A DNA stretch of 64,000 nucleotides from Halomonas sp. ALS9 (GTDB taxonomy: Bacteria; Pseudomonadota; Gammaproteobacteria; Pseudomonadales; Halomonadaceae): positions 248,001 through 312,000 of the forward strand of contig NZ_LXRG01000192.1 of the NCBI RefSeq assembly GCF_001651035.1, in the 5' to 3' direction. Positions 62,883 to 64,000 of the stretch are shown piece by piece; position 1 is the stretch's first letter; each line of letters begins with the position of its first letter. The notes under the pieces were generated by a model. That model made no database searches, was not told the origin of the DNA, and saw only the letters and a list, made by a program, of their open reading frames with translations. A program made the translations under genes and the position numbers.

Positions 62883-63014
62883 AGGCCTCTAGCTCTCCAT
62901 TGCCATCGTCTGAATAATCGTTATGCTAAAGGAGGCAATGCAGAATCTTCCTTTCAATACTGCATTAACAATCACTATTCGTTCTTTATAAGCACAGGAA
63001 GAGCATTTTATTTC

Positions 63015-63473
63015 ATGGACGCCATTGATCGACGAATCCTTGACCAGCTACAGCGTGACGCCAGCCTAACCAATCAAGCGCTAGCGGATGAGATAGGGCT
63101 CTCTCCCTCTGCCTGTTTAAAGCGGGTTAAGCGGTTGCGCGACACGGGGATCGTCGAACGGGAGGTGGCACTGCTCAATCCTGACGCCCTTGGGCAGTGC
63201 CTGCATATGGTGGTGGAGGTGACGATGGAGCGGGATAACAAATCACTCTACCAGCGGTTTTTAAAATCAGCACTGAGCGCACCGGAAGTTAAGCAGTGTT
63301 ACCAAGTGACCGGTGAGTGTGACTTTGTATTGATTGTGACGGTGGCTGATTTGGATGAATACGACCGTTTCTGCGATCGCGTTTTGTATGGCGATGACAA
63401 CCTGCGCAAGTTCCGCACGTTACTGTCGCGTAAGCGGCATAAGTTTGATACGTCGGTACAGCTTTCTCGTTGA
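63015..63473 (+). CDS. Lrp/AsnC-family transcriptional regulator
   Basis: A 152-residue regulator: helix-turn-helix MDAIDRRILDQLQRDASLTNQALADEIGLSPSACLKRVKRLRDTGIV, then the AsnC ligand domain (EVKQCYQVTGECDFVLIVTVADLDEYDRF). ATG 63015 is chosen over the longer open frame because Lrp proteins begin with this MDxIDRRIL pattern; AGGAAG lies upstream. It may control the neighbouring LysE exporter or the divergent membrane protein, as Lrp-type regulators often pair with LysE exporters. Confidence 0.93.
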   Translation: MDAIDRRILDQLQRDASLTNQALADEIGLSPSACLKRVKRLRDTGIVEREVALLNPDALGQCLHMVVEVTMERDNKSLYQRFLKSALSAPEVKQCYQVTGECDFVLIVTVADLDEYDRFCDRVLYGDDNLRKFRTLLSRKRHKFDTSVQLSR

Positions 63474-63480
63474 GTGCTGC

Positions 63481-64000
63481 TCAAGCCGTCAGCCCAATGC
63501 CGCGCAAAATCACCGAGGTCACCGACTGTACGGCTTTTTCGAACTGCAGGTCGTCCAGCGGCTGGTCGTCGTTGAGCAGGTAGATTTGGTAGTCGAAGTC
63601 GGCATAGTGCTGGGTGGAGGCCCAAATCATATAAAGGAGATAAGAAGGCTCCACCGGATTGATCTGCCCCGACTCGACCCATTCGCGAATTTTCGACTCT
63701 TTAAGCTTGGCCCATTCGTAAAGATTGTCGCGTAGGCGCTCTTTCAGAATAGGGGCGCCTTGCATCACCTCGGCTGCCCATATTTTTGAGCCATGAGCGC
63801 GATTGCGAGAGTGATTCATCTTGGCGCGGATATAGGTGGAGAGCACCACGCGGGGGTCATCGTAGAGCTCGAAGCAGAGCGCGTCCTGCTTCCAGACCTC
63901 TAAAAGCTCCAATAACACATCCTGGTACAAGGCTTTTTTGGTCGAAAAGTAATAGTGCACGTTGGACTTGGGAATATCGGCCAACTGGGCGATTTCCCCC
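63481..64000 (-). CDS. RutR-like TetR-family regulator, N-terminus beyond the window
   Basis: The gene runs off the right edge; 173 codons are visible, beginning inside the helix-turn-helix (GEIAQLADIPKSNVHYYFSTKKALYQDVL). The remainder matches the YcdC/RutR type C-terminal domain: IWAAEVMQGAPILKERL, REWVESGQINPVEPSYLLYMIWASTQHYADFDYQI. E. coli RutR binds uracil and thymine and controls pyrimidine genes, so this protein may govern pyrimidine genes such as those at 4.6-11.8 kb. That link is inference, since 50 kb separate them and the true target could lie beyond the window. Confidence 0.85.
   Translation of the reverse strand, partial: GEIAQLADIPKSNVHYYFSTKKALYQDVLLELLEVWKQDALCFELYDDPRVVLSTYIRAKMNHSRNRAHGSKIWAAEVMQGAPILKERLRDNLYEWAKLKESKIREWVESGQINPVEPSYLLYMIWASTQHYADFDYQIYLLNDDQPLDDLQFEKAVQSVTSVILRGIGLTA

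Overview
The window looks like a chromosomal segment from a moderately GC-rich gammaproteobacterium, most likely a member of the Halomonadaceae (Halomonas/Vreelandella-like). This rests on gene content and protein style: a YqiJ/YqiK/giant AAA+ locus, phosphatidylcholine synthase, DUF1127 protein, NCS1 permeases, paired methyl-accepting chemotaxis proteins with a C-terminal xWExF pentapeptide, and E. coli-like FbaB, Tag and CodBA. It is inference, since no rRNA or other phylogenetic marker is present. No tRNA, rRNA, transposase, integrase or CRISPR array was recognised.

Layout. 1-4.5 kb: end of a CobW-family GTPase gene, a PAS-GGDEF-EAL protein and a LysR regulator. 4.6-11.8 kb: a complete reductive pyrimidine degradation locus, with an NCS1 permease divergent from a beta-ureidopropionase-like amidohydrolase, dihydropyrimidinase and PreT-PreA. 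12-25 kb: an orphan siderophore-type binding protein, two tandem chemoreceptors, an RND efflux pump with a divergent TetR repressor around a perfect 40-bp palindrome, and an operon joining a diguanylate cyclase to two periplasmic amino-acid-type binding proteins. 25-29 kb: codB-codA, a ybaK-type gene broken by one stop codon, and a YefM-YoeB toxin-antitoxin pair. 29-41 kb: GNAT, two MocR regulators, phosphatidylcholine synthase, Tag, an ECF sigma/anti-sigma/fasciclin module, an MDR oxidoreductase, an Lrp regulator divergent from a peptide deformylase-PLP lyase fusion, DUF1127-PhzF and an orphan PAAR protein.

41-52 kb: class I aldolase FbaB and a siderophore uptake operon (permease, ATPase, binding protein, TonB receptor). 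The last 51 bp of the receptor gene recur perfectly about 3.5 kb downstream. Between the two copies lies a self-contained set: LysE-type exporter, 2OG-Fe(II) oxygenase, AlaX-type tRNA-editing protein and LysR regulator. This is my best candidate for an undescribed system: production or handling of a modified amino acid, with export, and clearance of mischarged tRNA as self-protection. 52-64 kb: zinc-ribbon protein, secreted protein of unknown function, the YqiJ-flotillin-giant AAA+ operon, a LysE exporter, a nucleoside-recognition membrane protein, an Lrp regulator, and the start-truncated gene for a RutR-like TetR regulator.

Functional links. CodB/CodA would import cytosine and deaminate it to uracil. 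PreTA, the dihydropyrimidinase and the amidohydrolase would then take uracil to beta-alanine, and a RutR-like regulator lies at the far end of the window. Several regulatory sites can be read directly: the TetR palindrome, paired GTAC boxes before yefM, four ATACAGA(T) boxes beside a MocR gene, and a T-N11-A box before the cassette's LysR gene.
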